Assembly (NCBI GenBank): GCA_021904315.1
Contig: CM038907.1
Span: 20,095,223 to 20,159,222 of the forward strand
Direction: 5' to 3'
Origin: Sphagnum magellanicum
Taxonomy: Eukaryota; Streptophyta; Sphagnopsida; Sphagnales; Sphagnaceae
DNA length: 64,000 nt
Shown here one piece after another: positions 48,622-62,100 of this stretch. Within the stretch, counting starts at the first letter, position 1; every line of letters begins with the position of its first letter. Under the pieces are notes generated by a model. That model was given only the letters and a program-made list of their open reading frames with translations, ran no database searches and was not told the DNA's origin. A program made the translations under genes and the position numbers.

Positions 48622-51600
48622 ATGCCTGCTACCGTCGCTGCCGCCGAGCTCATCGAGCCACAATCTTTGAAGAAACTCACTCTGAAGTCCTTGAAGAGAT
48701 CGTACGAACTCTTTGCTGCTAATCATGTGGACCGTTTCGTTAGCCTTTCGGAAAGGTAAGTGTGTGCTGCCTTACGTTTTTCCCTCCTTTATTGTTTAAG
48801 CAGTTGCGAGGGGGCGTACAACAATATTTTCTCATCTGAAAAATTCATTTCAGAATTTCTCCTTTTCCTGCACGGTTTCGGGACATAAGAGGTATGGTTT
48901 CGATGCTCGTTGTGAATTAGGGTTTATGTCCAGAATTTTACTATGTCAGCCCAGGAAGATTATTGCTAGGAGCGACATCTACTAGGAGGATATGCGCAAG
49001 TATTTCATGCGCGACCACATCGCAAGTAGCAACCTGACCACATATATCTTGTAGAGAAATTGTCATTGTGGGCAAAGCATTGTGGCCGTCTTGAAAATCA
49101 GGGCTCGTAATACCTTTGTTGTGAACGCAATACCTGTTTTCTTTTCTTGGAGGTCAACGAGGGTTTGATATGAAGAATGCAGTGAAGCTAACTTAATGGC
49201 TGTTGGATTGGAGCTGGAAACAGTCGGAATATACGGATTAATTGCAAGGTTCTTGACTTCACTCTCTTTCTCTTTGTGTTGCCCCTCTTATGATGATAAG
49301 TTTTTACTAGCCTTCAAGTAGCACAAAGAGACCTAAATCAGGACTCAGAAAGGGAATATGGACACATTTGTCTTCAAGGCATGATTTTTAATCTTCTGTA
49401 CAAAAAGTGAAGATAATCTCTCTATTTAGTACCTTCTGTCTCATTGAGTTGGAATGGGACAATGGACCAGGTGCGAGATGAATATGCAGTAGTGAAGGAT
49501 TTGGCTCCTCCCCCAAGGGAAATTGCCAGTGCAACACCAGCAGTCCATGGCACTGAGCGTTTGGGATTGTCTGGTCCAAACCAGGGCTCTGCTTCAGGTG
49601 AGCACATACAGTCTACTGGATATTTGCACAGTTTCTTGTTTGTGCATGTAGGTCTTTATACTTCTCCTTCCTTTGAATAGGCAGGCTATCATGACCTTTT
49701 CTTTGGGAGTAGTGTGATGATGCAATGTGTTTGCAATCTTGAGTTTGGAATTCTCAGTCTGAAGTCAGGAAGAGCACTGGTGTTTAGGCATTCTCTCTTG
49801 GACACATGTGGCCATTTGTCTTGTAGCATTTTTCAAACATGACAACCAATTATGGCAGCTATGATAAAGTTTGATGGTATGATGCTGCTCTACATTCTCT
49901 TTAAGAGGTAGGGTTGAGTGTTATGTACAGGTTTGCCAAAGGAGGCTGTTGAGGCTGGACAGGTGGGAGGGAACCAGTTGGCAGTTGTTCCAGTCCGATC
50001 TCAAACTGCAGCACCAGTGACTGGGGCTGCTGTTCCAGGTGTAGCAAACAACATGGTGGAATATAAGCCTGTGGCAGTCACAGTTTCTGAACGGTATATT
50101 CTGTGCTCTGGATAGGGAAAAGCAACAAATTTGTGCCATTATTGTTATGCCATTATGGCTACCCTTTGGCTGAGGGGTGTATGATTACTGAGGGTTTCAA
50201 ATCATTACTGATCTTTTTCATGGTGATTTTTGCAGTAACCAACCAAGTGCTGCTGTAATGAAACGGCTGCCTAGTAAATGGCCGAAGCCTGCTTGGCATC
50301 CACCCTGGGTTAACTATAGGGTATGCATTCAATCCAAATTCCCTTAAATCTTGTTTATTTGAGAGGACATGCGAATGAGTACACCTTAACTAGGTGTGTG
50401 TAGTAAGTGGCCTAAAGTGCATCTTCTCCACAAATACTAGTCATGATATGAATTTCTTTTTTCTGCCTCCCTGAGATTACAGAATTTATCTGTAGAATAT
50501 ATCTGGGCATGTTGTTGTGGATGATGTTTGTAGGTGATCAGTGGGCATTTGGGGTGGGTGCGATCAATTGCATTTGACCCTGGCAATGAGTGGTTTTGCA
50601 CAGGCTCTGCAGATCGAACAATCAAGGTACATTTGTTTCTTCTCATTAAGCTCTACCAACATGTGATAGCATGAACTGCAATTTAGAAGCAAGTTGTCCA
50701 CATCTTGCATGCTATGTTTATGATCGAGAGGCATAGATCTTACATTGCTGTTGAGTTGTAGGCCCGCTTTGAAGTAGCCTGACTACTGTTGTTCTGTCTT
50801 TTGAAACTCATATTTTAGGTTAGCATGAGAAAATCAGTGCATTTGTGGGATTCAATTGGTGGGTGGGTTGATGCAATGCAAGAAAAAGCATTTTGACCTA
50901 GCTTAGGTTTGCATGGAAATGCTCATTTTACAAAATTGACCTCCAAGTTGTGAACACAAACACTCTAATGTCAGACATTACCCTGCTTTGAATAAGAGTG
51001 CTTTCACACTGACTGCTTGTGGCCATATTGTCTCATGGAAGGCATTTGCTGCCTCATGAGCAGGTGTGCATGGTGCCTTAGAGGTTTCAAGCCAGTGATT
51101 TGATACATATGGTGCTTGTTACTTGTCCAAATGTTGCCCCTGTACATATCAAGGTTCAAGGCTTAAATTTTGGAATAACAGTCTTCTCTCATGGTTCTGT
51201 CACTCAATCACAGATTCTTTGACTGCAGATTTGGGAAACTGGCACTGGAAAGCTGAAGCTCACCTTGACTGGACATATTGAGCAAGTTCGAGGTTTGTCC
51301 ATGGGATTGTTATTGAGGGAGTTGATTTTGTTTGCTCTATCAGATGTTTGGGTGTTTGCCTGGATGTGGGTTTTCGGGTTGACATGATGACTGTACTTTT
51401 GAATTCTTTGAATTTTTGGTGCATGTCACAATTGTTTCTTTATTTTTAGAATGGACATTGAGAGAATGTGGGTTGTGGATGGAACAGGGCTTGCTGTCAG
51501 CCCAAGGCATCCCTACATGTTCTCAGCAGGTGATGACAAGCAAGTCAAATGCTGGGACCTGGAGTATAACAAGGTGCTGTTCCCTCTACAAATATTTACT

Positions 51601-54208
51601 TTCACCTATCTCTCCTGAAGAGACAATAAACTACATTTTACCATGGTTCTTGTTTTTCATGATTGGTTCAAATCATCCTAATCATGGAGTTTCAAGCATG
51701 TGGATATCCACTGTGTTGTGTTAATTTTGTTTCTGCAGTTATTCCATGCATCTGTACTGAAGGGCTACACATTTCGCAGATTTCTTAAGACTTACTGGTT
51801 TCTTGGTTCTCTGCACTGGATTGACCTGTAGGGAGCAAGAAGAGAAAATTTCAGTATCTTGCAGGAGGTAGATAAGTTCTAATTTGAAGATTGAATGCAA
51901 GCAGGTCATCCGGTCATATCATGGTCATTTGAGTGGAGTCTACTGTCTTGCACTTCACCCCACTCTAGATATACTGATGACTGGTGGCCGTGACTCCGTG
52001 TGTCGGGTATATTACTTTTCTCATCCTCCTCACTCCTTTGTATATTGAAACTGTGGCATTGTGCCCATCTGATTTTGCCCTTTCCTAAGGAGCATGATAA
52101 CAGAAGTTTCTAGTATGCCTCTTTGCTGATATTCCATTCCGCGAAGATTTTCAGCCTTTACCACATGTACCTTGAAGGCCATCAAATGAGTTCAGATCTG
52201 ATGAGGAATGAATTGATCTTCTTCTCTTGGGTAGGTGTGGGATATGCGGACAAAGGCACAAATATTTGCACTGTCAGGTCATGAGAACACTGTCTGCTCC
52301 GTCATCACTCAAGCCACAGTTATATCCCAAACTTTCTTCTTATGTTGCCTTCCAGTTCAGTGATCTAGTCAGATGAGTGCGCTTGGTCAAATGGAAATCA
52401 TCTAGGTGTATTCTTAATCCTGTGGTTTTGGAGATCATGCCATGCCATGTTTATGTAGTTTCTGTGTTGCTGATGTATCTTCTGATCATTTCAGGACCCG
52501 CAAGTGGTGACTGGATCTCATGATACTACCATAAAACTTTGGGACCTTGCTGCAGGTAGGAGTCCTCTCAAATGCAGAAGTAATTTTATTCTGTCTTCAT
52601 CCCTATGTGGGCAATCCCTACTAAGTATTACCTGTTGGAAGTCTGGAATTGGATGGGTTTCTTCTTTAGCATGAAATATCAATTTTATGCCATTTGGATG
52701 TATCTGATATTGGATCTTTTGCATATTGTAACTTATGCTGTTAATGAACCTGATTATGTAATGTCCCTTGTCTTTCATGGTAATTTGTGCAGGCAGGTCC
52801 ATGTCTACACTGACATTTCATAAGAAATCGGTCAGAGCTTTGGCATTGCATCCTTTTGAGTACGTATCTTGACATTCCCTGTGACATAAGTCACTGATCT
52901 TCATTATCATTGAAACAAAAGGACTGGTATTGGGACTGAGTGGAGGATATTTCCCAATTATGTTCACATTATTGTGACATGGTTTTCACTTCTCAGTGTT
53001 TGTTGTGCATCAGGCATACTTTCACATCGGCTTCAGCAGATAATATCAAGAAGTTCAGATTGCCCAGGGGTGACTTCCTTCATAACATGCTGTAAGTAAC
53101 CTGTTCTTCTATTTTGCTTCCAGAGCAAATAATTTGCATGTCATTTCTCATACTTTGCCTTTGCAATTGAAGTGATAGTAACTAACTTTTCTGGTGAAAC
53201 TCTTACTAACACTGCACAACTGTATTCACAACAGAAATATTGTAGTGGTTGTGGACACTAAGCTATGGGATAGTGCCACCATTTTTGCATTGCTCACTCT
53301 ATTGTTGTACTAATGTGACAGATTTGGTTTGGGGATTGCTAATGTGTGTTGTGTATTTCTGTAGTTCACAGCAACGGACAATTGTGAACTGCATGTCTAT
53401 AAATGAAGATAATGTCCTTGTTTCAGCAGGTTTGTCTTGAGAACTCTATACTTTCTGTAGCTTTCATTGTGCAACATCTTAGAATTTTCTTCTATGACCA
53501 ATCAGTTCCATGCCCAATATAAATTATTGCTTCCACTTTCACCCTGCTCATGTAGTCCACATTTTTAAAGTCTTAATTCAATCTATGCTGACAGGTGACA
53601 ATGGAAGTCTCTGGTTCTGGGACTACAAAAGTGGCCACAACTACCAGCAAGCACAGACAATTGTCCAGCCTGGTATGGTTTGTTTTGTTTTCCTATTTGA
53701 GTAAAGATTGTCACAAATCACAGATAGTACAGACTTTAAAGCCTAGTTTTTGTTGGATGTGCAAGGTTGTTTCAATTAACAGACCCCAAAATTTGAAGCA
53801 GCTCTTACATAAGATAATGCAATATCTTTTTGTCCACTTTTATGTGTTTGGGGGTGATGATTTGGCTTATAAGCTGCTTGGTGTTGTTTCTTTCAAGAGG
53901 TTGCCAGCGGCACTTGTCCTTTCCTGGCTCATGCTATATGCTGAACCTGGAGGAAGGAATTGTCTGGCCATATGTGCTATGACATTCAGCATGGATGCTA
54001 TTGACCTGATCTTTCATGTCTGTTGGATTTTGCAGGATCTCTGGATAGTGAGGCAGGTATATATGCCCTTTCCTATGACATAACAGGTAGCCGCCTTATC
54101 ACATGTGAGGCAGACAAGACTATAAAGTTCTGGAAGGAGGATGAGAAAGCAACACCTGAGACACACCCTATCCACTTCAAACCTCCAAAAGACATGCGTC
54201 GTTTTTGA
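48622..54208 (+). CDS. PRL1: Pleiotropic regulatory locus 1 / PLRG1-type WD40 protein
   Basis: Sixteen exons: 48622-48755, 49224-49248, 49471-49597, 49931-50093, 50236-50320, 50534-50626, 51229-51292, 51488-51573, 51905-52006, 52235-52318, 52495-52555, 52793-52859, 53014-53091, 53365-53429, 53595-53672, 54036-54208. All junctions are GT-AG and keep phase; 494 aa, close to the usual plant length of about 486. PRL1 is a subunit of the MOS4-associated (NineTeen/Prp19) spliceosome complex and a regulator of sugar and hormone signalling, linked to SnRK1 and CUL4-DDB1. The N-terminus has [20 protein letters not shown], typical of the family. The linker to residue 170 is variable. Seven WD40 repeats fill about 179-470, with clear units [58 protein letters not shown] and [11 protein letters not shown]. 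The tail is KPPKDMRRF. Exon 2 has only 25 nt. Confidence 0.95.
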
Positions 54209-55560
54209 CCAAGTAACAAAACCTGTATCACTGGAGTATTTAGAAGGTAAAGCAAGCAAGGTTTTGAACCTTGTGAGTACCTACCACAGAACTTACAAGG
54301 TCTATTGAAACATCATATGGAGCTCGCTGTTGGTGTTGAAGTTACACAGGTTACAACCTTCTCAGACATTTTGGGTTCTTTTGTGCTTTATAGGCATGGT
54401 TGTCAACTGGCTTGACTCATGAACCAATTTGCTCATCACACTGGAGGCTACTAGTTTTTTAAGAACTTTTTGATCTCAAGGCTCTGCCTTATCCTGTGGA
54501 TTTCTATTCAACTATATGGATTGGAGTAGAGACAGTTGTTCTAACTGATGAAAATGAAAGTTAGCTCAATTTCAAAATTTAGGGTGCAGAGTTTCAGACA
54601 TCTTGTCTACACTTAGTCTAGTGAGTTTCAGATACTGTCTGTTGTCTGGAAAGCCCTCCAAAAACAATTGTTACTGTAAGAGCCTGCCATGCTGCTTCCT
54701 TGATCATAGCTATCAGTGCTCCCTCAGGTCTGAGGGTCAAGCTTCACTCAAGGTAAGTCCCTCATTGTTGGGCCTTCCTGAAATGTGGGTACACTTATGG
54801 CCCTTTCTTCAAGTACTGGACCCTCATTTTGGGAAGGCCCCACTCCTCGGACTTTAGCTACCACTTGTACAGTTATTCCCTATGGAATTGGGGGAACCAA
54901 GTACAGTGACATCTTGTTTCATCACTGACTAGGTTTGTGTTGTACTTAGAGGTGTTGTACTTGAGGTGTGTAGTAATCCAAGTCTAACTAGACCTGTGAG
55001 CAGTGGCTTTGGGTTGACTGTTGAAATGTGAAAATATACACCTCCAACCACTGCTTCAGCCTTAAGTAATAAACTAGATGGAAACTGGGTGGAACTTTGG
55101 AAGAAGAGTTTGGAGTGAGTTTACACTGCCAAACTAACAAAATAGGACAAAATAGGAGAGAATGTGCTGATGAAAAGTCATGACACAGCAGCATTGAGGT
55201 ACAGGGTGCTATCCTCTTCTTTAGAAGTTGTAAGGCATCAACTGGCTGTAGCCCCAATCCCAAGTGCAAGACATTGTGACCATACATGCTGACACATAGC
55301 ATTAGTAAGTTCAAACTTCAAAGAGGCAAGGTGTTCAGTTGGTTCGGTTGTGTGTGAATCAGGTCTCCTCAATGGTATGTCAGGGCACAATAACATAGTG
55401 GTTCACAACTGGTTTATTGACTGTGTCTTGTTCATGACATATTGAGGCATTTGGTTTGTTGAGTTCAGCAACTTGTTTCAGTGCCACTGTACTCGTGTCC
55501 TATATCATGAATTCCCTTAGCAACCCATGAGGACTGACTGAAAGACCATTGCAAGCTGTT
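54209..55560. other. Intergenic region between convergent PRL1 and FAN1
   Basis: It includes the PRL1 3'-UTR and downstream DNA. A 108-codon open frame on the minus strand (54988-55314) has no family signature and is probably chance. The FAN1 3'-UTR likely extends into 55600-56176. Confidence 0.5.
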
Positions 55561-56176
55561 TAAGAGTAAATTGAGTCAAAGACAAGATCAAGATCAAGAT
55601 CGGATTGTGGATGTAGTTTCTGTTCTAAAACAAAACTGCAATGTCCACACCACCCTTTCTATAATTGAACAATATGCAAGGTTATTCCAAGGAATGCAGG
55701 CACCTACACAAAAGATCAGATTAAACAAAGCATGAGATATAAGTATCAAAGCTTCTGTAATTAAAGTCAAATCAAAGCAGAAGTGGCAATCCAAACACTC
55801 TACTCAAGTAATCAGATATTAGATCACCATACATGACATGAAATTTCTGAAGAACTGTAAGTAAATCTCCTGGAAATGAACGTGGGATAAATGACATTAT
55901 CCACATTTTACTGAGTCACAACCATAATGACTCTTAAACTGAACCTGCACTGTTTTATGGATGAGATCATGCTCTCATCCAGTAGAATACTAATTGCCAT
56001 TGTACATTGGCATTGAACTCTCTCATTCTACTCCAATTTGTAGAGGATGAAAAAGCTTCCAAGAATCTGAATGTTAAACTAAATACATGCACTAGGGTCT
56101 AGCCATGTTCAGGAGGCACAAACTCTGATATGTCCTAAAGGGGCTTCATGATGATGATGTTGACCTTGTTCCTTAC

Positions 56177-59100
56177 CTAATCAGTTACATCTTCTAGAAC
56201 TTTGCACACTTGGACAGATACACCTGCATCTAAAAGAATCACAATCCAGGCATGCTGCTGGTCAGAGAGCCGATCTCGAGGACCCTTCACTTCTACTAGT
56301 TTTGCCTCACCTTGTAATTGCGCTGTCTTTGCTTTCATGACCTGAAACCTTTCTAAAACTTGCCCATTTTCCTTTCTGACACCCCCCTCAAAAGGATTGG
56401 AAATCTCACTGGAGAATGAAACCATCTCATTCTCTTCCCCCATCCTGCCTTGGTGAGAGCCACATCCAGGACAACTTGACTTGTTGCTTGTTGACAGTGC
56501 TTGTGGACTGCAACAAAAATGCACAATTGATGAAAATGAACTCATTTTCTTCAATACGACTTTGCTCTTTAAACAAGAAAATGCAAGATCAGGAAAATTA
56601 ATCTAGGTTTTGAAGGCTCACAGATTGTGAGGACCACACTTACTAATAAGTCCGCCAGAGAAGGAGGTCTGGCATCCCTGCAGTCCATCCACCATGCTGC
56701 ACAGCCAACAGCCTGCAGATAGCAGACAGACCTGGCCCCCTGATGCATGCCACGATAGTTTGAAGTACCTCAAGTGAGTATTTATCCCAGTTCACCCCAC
56801 GACAAAGAGTACCACAAAAGTTGGACCATGACTGTGCTAGAATCTCTGATGCCTTCCCCTTGCAGATGTCCTGAAGACGTGCTTCAATCATGGGCTGTCG
56901 AGCAGCATAGAAGGCATCTGTATCCAAGTCCAGTGGTGCAGTCTGACCATTTCAATCTTTGTTAATCATCACGTCCTTCCAAATCAAGTAGTACACGAGA
57001 TGATAAACATGCACTATTAGAACCAAAAGTACAGCCAACATGAAAAAATCTTGGCAGATATGCAATGGGGAATGACTTGAGCTTCACTGTGGCAAACAAG
57101 AGGAAATGATTTCATCCCTATCACAAAATTCTATACCTGGAAAGGAGTCTGGAAGACATCAGCTACATCTGTAAATAGGATGTCCCACATGAGGAGACCA
57201 AAGAGGGTCATCCAAACACCCCCTTCAGAATGCATGCCTTGCCACCTGCCTCCCTCCTCACTCGCGTAGTACTGCAGGGCTAGTTCCTCCACACCACATT
57301 GCTGGCCATCATAGCCATAAAACCGGCTCTTCAATCCTGCTGTGCAATTCAAGGGTCGGCCCCTGATTTGTATCTGCCAGCCACAGGGAGCACAGGTCAC
57401 TCTCAACCAAATCAAATTTTACATGTAGGTCCCCAGGGAGCAGCTTAGACATTAAGGAATATGCACCTCTTCCCACTTTCTCTCCAGAGACTCTGCATAT
57501 GATGGTCTTCGCCACCGTCGAGGTGGCTTACTTAGACGGATGACACGACGCTGTAGGGCTAACCGATCCCCACCCCTGATACAAGAGTCATTGACACCAG
57601 CTTCTGCCACTTGGAGGCTTTCCTCCTTCCGGCCTAGGTGATCCAGATCAGTTGAGAGGCGTACAGTCCAGTAGCCTCGCCTTCCTGATTTATAACGTAT
57701 ACATAGCAGTTCCTTTAAAAGCTCCACTGCCTCAGTGTACCTGATAGTCAGAAAGATCATTACAACTGCTACTTTGCTCATTATAAAAGATAACAGCGGT
57801 CTCAACAAAGACAAAGGATCATCTTTCTTGACTGAACCATGGAGATAGGCCACTCTGTTGCAAACAAATTCAAAATAAGTAACTTAAGGACCATGTCTTA
57901 ACATATATCTCTTTTAGACACCAACGAGTTAATGGAGAACCTACAATGGTAACAGTTTAGGAGGTGAACTGTGAACTCCCTTCACATAGTCAGCTAATCA
58001 CAATTTGGTTTAATCAAGGGATAACAACTGAATGTTCTATTTCCCCAGGATCTTATGTGTCAATGCAAATTTGTGCCTGGTAAGAACATCCCCTACTTGT
58101 GTTCCCGCTCAAGGATTGAAACACCCAAGGTGCAAACTGTTGAGTAGACTTGAGCAGCTGAAAAGTGGTACAGAAATGAAGGTGCAGTGCCATTGTGTGA
58201 TGAATTCCTAGCCTGATCCATCTGCAAGTGAATCCTTGCCCTCTCCAGGAACCCCATGGCCTTTGTTAGATCATTAATCTCAAGTGCCATGTCCATTGCT
58301 TGAGCAACTCCTAGTGCCTGATCAATAGAAAATGCACCAGCCAAGAAACAGACAGCTTTGAGATTGCAGAGACAACTCCACAATAACAGTTTGAAGGGAA
58401 GTACTGTGTTCATTCCAGACAATCCAAAATAAACATGACAAGAATGAGTGCAGGCATAACCTTGTGAGTGTCATTCAGAAGGTACCACGCCATCACCTTC
58501 TTCATGAATGGCAGTGACTAGCTGTACTGACTCATCAGTTCTGACAGTGGGTATAGATATAGATATATATTTCTTTCAGCCAAAAAGTAGGTAATCATCT
58601 CCTCAAAAACTTTGGCAAACAATAACACAAATTGCATCCTGAGTTTCTGTCACATTTCTAGAATCAATGGAACTAGCACTCAAGAGGCATAACTAATACA
58701 AAAGTGAGGAGTGTCTTCATTCAAGCAGCAACATGCTTGTGAGGGTTTAGGGTTTGAGGGCCAGCCAAGAGACTAGAAACAGGGCATCTACTTATGTCCA
58801 CAGCAAGCCCAGAGGACATATAGGGTCAAAAGTGAAGAAAGCAAGAGCACTAGCTCTAGTAATGAAGGATGACAAATAGACTTGTGTTCAATTGAGAGTT
58901 GACAGGTGCCATAAATGATAGAAAAGCAACTCAAGTGAGGGCCATCTGTATGACCTCTTCATAAGCAAGCAGGTCTTCCCGTGTGGCAAAGACAGGTCTT
59001 GATCGCCTGCACTCATACTTGGGATATTTGACCATGCCCATGTCCACCAATAAAAATGCTGACAATTCCTGCTCTCCATTCAAGAAAAACAGTCTCTGCA

Positions 59101-62100
59101 ATGCAGAAAGACACCACTTGAGAAACACAACACCCTCAGAAATGTGAGGAGTAATGATGTTTGCTATCAAGATTTCATCTCAGTCAGGTGACCTACTTGC
59201 AATCGCCAGAACAAGAAGGCAGCGTAGTCAGACACACATATACAGGTCCCCACTATCTCTGAGAGCATGTCCAGTATTGCAAGACCGCTGCAAACACATG
59301 GTTATGATCAGGCATCAGTGCATACTGCATTATAGTAGGAAAGTTCTGGAGGAAAACATGACTGAAAATTCAGCACTAGAGAAAAACACATTTAATATGT
59401 TGTTCCACCTGCAACCCCCATCAGCTAAGGCCTGGCCTTTCTGAAGAACAGCTGAGATCACCCAGTCAACAAGCTCCTCCCTCCGTGCAACTGCTGCTTC
59501 ACTCTTTTTCTGTAAAAAGCAGACAGTAATGTCTCAGCAAATCCAGGCTGATCCTTTTCCAACAGATGCAAAAACCACTTGAACTTCCCACACCAAGAGG
59601 TCCAGAGAATAATCAGCAGTCCAACTTCAGATCACCTTCACTTTTGCAGAGCTGACAAGTTGACGCAACTCAAACACATTGACAACCTCCATTATTTCCC
59701 GTAATAGTTTTTCAGGAACTCCTGCTGTCAGCTCTGTCAAAGTCATGTACCTAGCAGCTGGATCAACACATGCTCCTCAGAGGTGGCTTTCACATTCCTC
59801 TATGGTATCTCTTGATCTATTGAATGGGCTGCCTAGGCTTATTGCCAAAAGCAATAAGCTATTCTTTTGTCTTCATCTATTCCTCTACCCACCCACCTTC
59901 TCTAATGTGGCATCTAATTTGTACAGGTCTATTTGTAGAGACCAGTCTATCAACATCACAAAAAATGGTGTTTGCAGCATATTCCTAGTCAAGATATAAG
60001 AGAATCAAACAATTGCACTCACCACACAACTCTTTAGATGCAGACTTTACATTGAAAACATCTCGATAGTTGATACTTGAGGTTCGGAACCAAGGCCCTG
60101 ACAACCCCCACAGCAACACAAGTTTGTCTGATTTGAAGGGTTACAACAGTCAGAGCTAACTAACCTCAGAAATAATCAAAAGAGTGGAGTTTAATGCCTC
60201 AATCAACATTCAAACAACAGAGTCAGAACACACTGTCTTGAGACTGATAACAACATCACTGTGAACAGAAGTAACTGGATTACCTTTACGCTGGTACAAA
60301 TGAATGAACAAACACTGTGCATCATCAGAGAGGTCTTTGAAGGAGCCTGTATCCACACTCACCCATTAACCATAAGAAATGAACTATATAAAGTCTAGAC
60401 TTTTCACAGTAGAAATGACAGCTGGAAGTACATTGCACCTTAGCAAAGACACTATAACTAATTTGGGCAGATATGCATACTTAAAAATGCTTGCTCATCA
60501 TCACTGAACAAGTGACTGTCACGGTCCAACACAGTTTGTAGCAAGCAGAGAAAATTTGTCTGATACTTGTGCAAATTTGATTGAGATATGGATGGGACAA
60601 GACTGGCTTCCACAGCTTGATGCCAATCCTTTGCAAGCAAATTGTCATACATGGGCTCAAAATTTTTCCTCCTGCAGTCCAGTTTCACTGGCACTGCTTC
60701 AAACATAGACTCTGGAACAGATATCACGGAGCCCTACATAGAGAGAGATAAAACAAATGAGTTGATCTAGTAGCCCTTTATGTTTTCCAGATTTAGTTTT
60801 AGTGCATCCTCTCTACAATAACCACCTCTCTAGCATTCAGAGAAAAGCCATGTTGCAACTCAGATATCTCTCACCTTGATTTGGACTAAGCTTTTGTCAA
60901 GAAGGACTGATAGATGGTGGGCTACCCGCCGGGGAAGATGCCCTAGCATCAAGTCCATGTTGAATGAAATAACCTGATGCAGTACAAACATGTTTACACA
61001 TCCATCTCCAATCACACCAACCACCCTCATTCTTCAAAGTGTTCACAAGTTGTGATCAAAATGTTTGGGTGTTTGCTGCAAGCAGTCCATCAACAAGAGT
61101 ACAAACTTACTACTACACTGCACACAGCAGATTCCATGTCCAGCAGGAATACCTTGATTGCACTTGCGTCCTTTGGATTCTCTGGGTCTCTTAGAAGAGC
61201 AACCTCCATGCCCTCACATACAGTTTCCTGGTTGTACTTGCGCCCAACAATGAGGGTCTGCATCACACCCACTAGATGTTTGTCTTCTTCAATTCTTTGT
61301 GGTCCATCAAATTCACGCTCTGGATATTCCACATCTGCTGCTGGAACTTTAACCTTTATCCTATCCTCTGATACAGCAATGTGAGCCCCACTTGCAGGCA
61401 TGGAGCTGACTGTCATAAAATGACAATTATGAGTGCAGACCATCTCTGGTGCCTCTTGAGTTTCCACACCCCAAATGCCCAGATGTGCTGAGCATTCAAC
61501 CTCCAAATTAGGTTTTCCTGTTGTGGTAGGCAGAATGCCTGGTCCTACACTTTCTCCCTGTCCTCTGCTGATAACACATTCCAAAGGGAGTGCCTCCTTG
61601 TATCCATTCCTGTGAAAAGAAATTGTTCCCACATCCCCATCTGCCATTGTAAAAGCCTCTCCCTTGTTGCTTCTTTTTCCGAGATGTGGCACCAAGAATC
61701 CATTGCAACTTGTTGTGCTTGTGCAAGGAGCATCCTCCTGTGCCCTTCCTGACATGGAACCCTTCACCCATTCTGACCCTCCAGAGGGCACAGCAGATTC
61801 TAAACACTCCTCCACAACCCAAGGGATTTCGACCTCACAAGAGCTAGAAGGCAATGGATCTGATCTGATTTTATATGCTGATGTCATTTTCTCTGTATCA
61901 TTTTGCTTCTTTCCTTTCTTTGACACATCTGATCCAGATGTCTCTTTGATTCGATCCAGGGAACTGAACAATGTAAGTTGGGTGCTCTTGCGTTTCGTCC
62001 CCCACAGAAGGCACATATCTGTCACAGTTCAAACACATGTAATCAAGGTGAGCCAGAGCTCACTGAACCTTGGCATATTGCACAAATCACTGAAAATATA

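Noticed and set aside
58931..59170. Reading FAN1 exon 11 through to a stop after VIQMALT
   Set aside because: The donor GAG|GTCATA restores the conserved YEEALGVAQAMD-type join to exon 12 in phase, so the stop is intronic.
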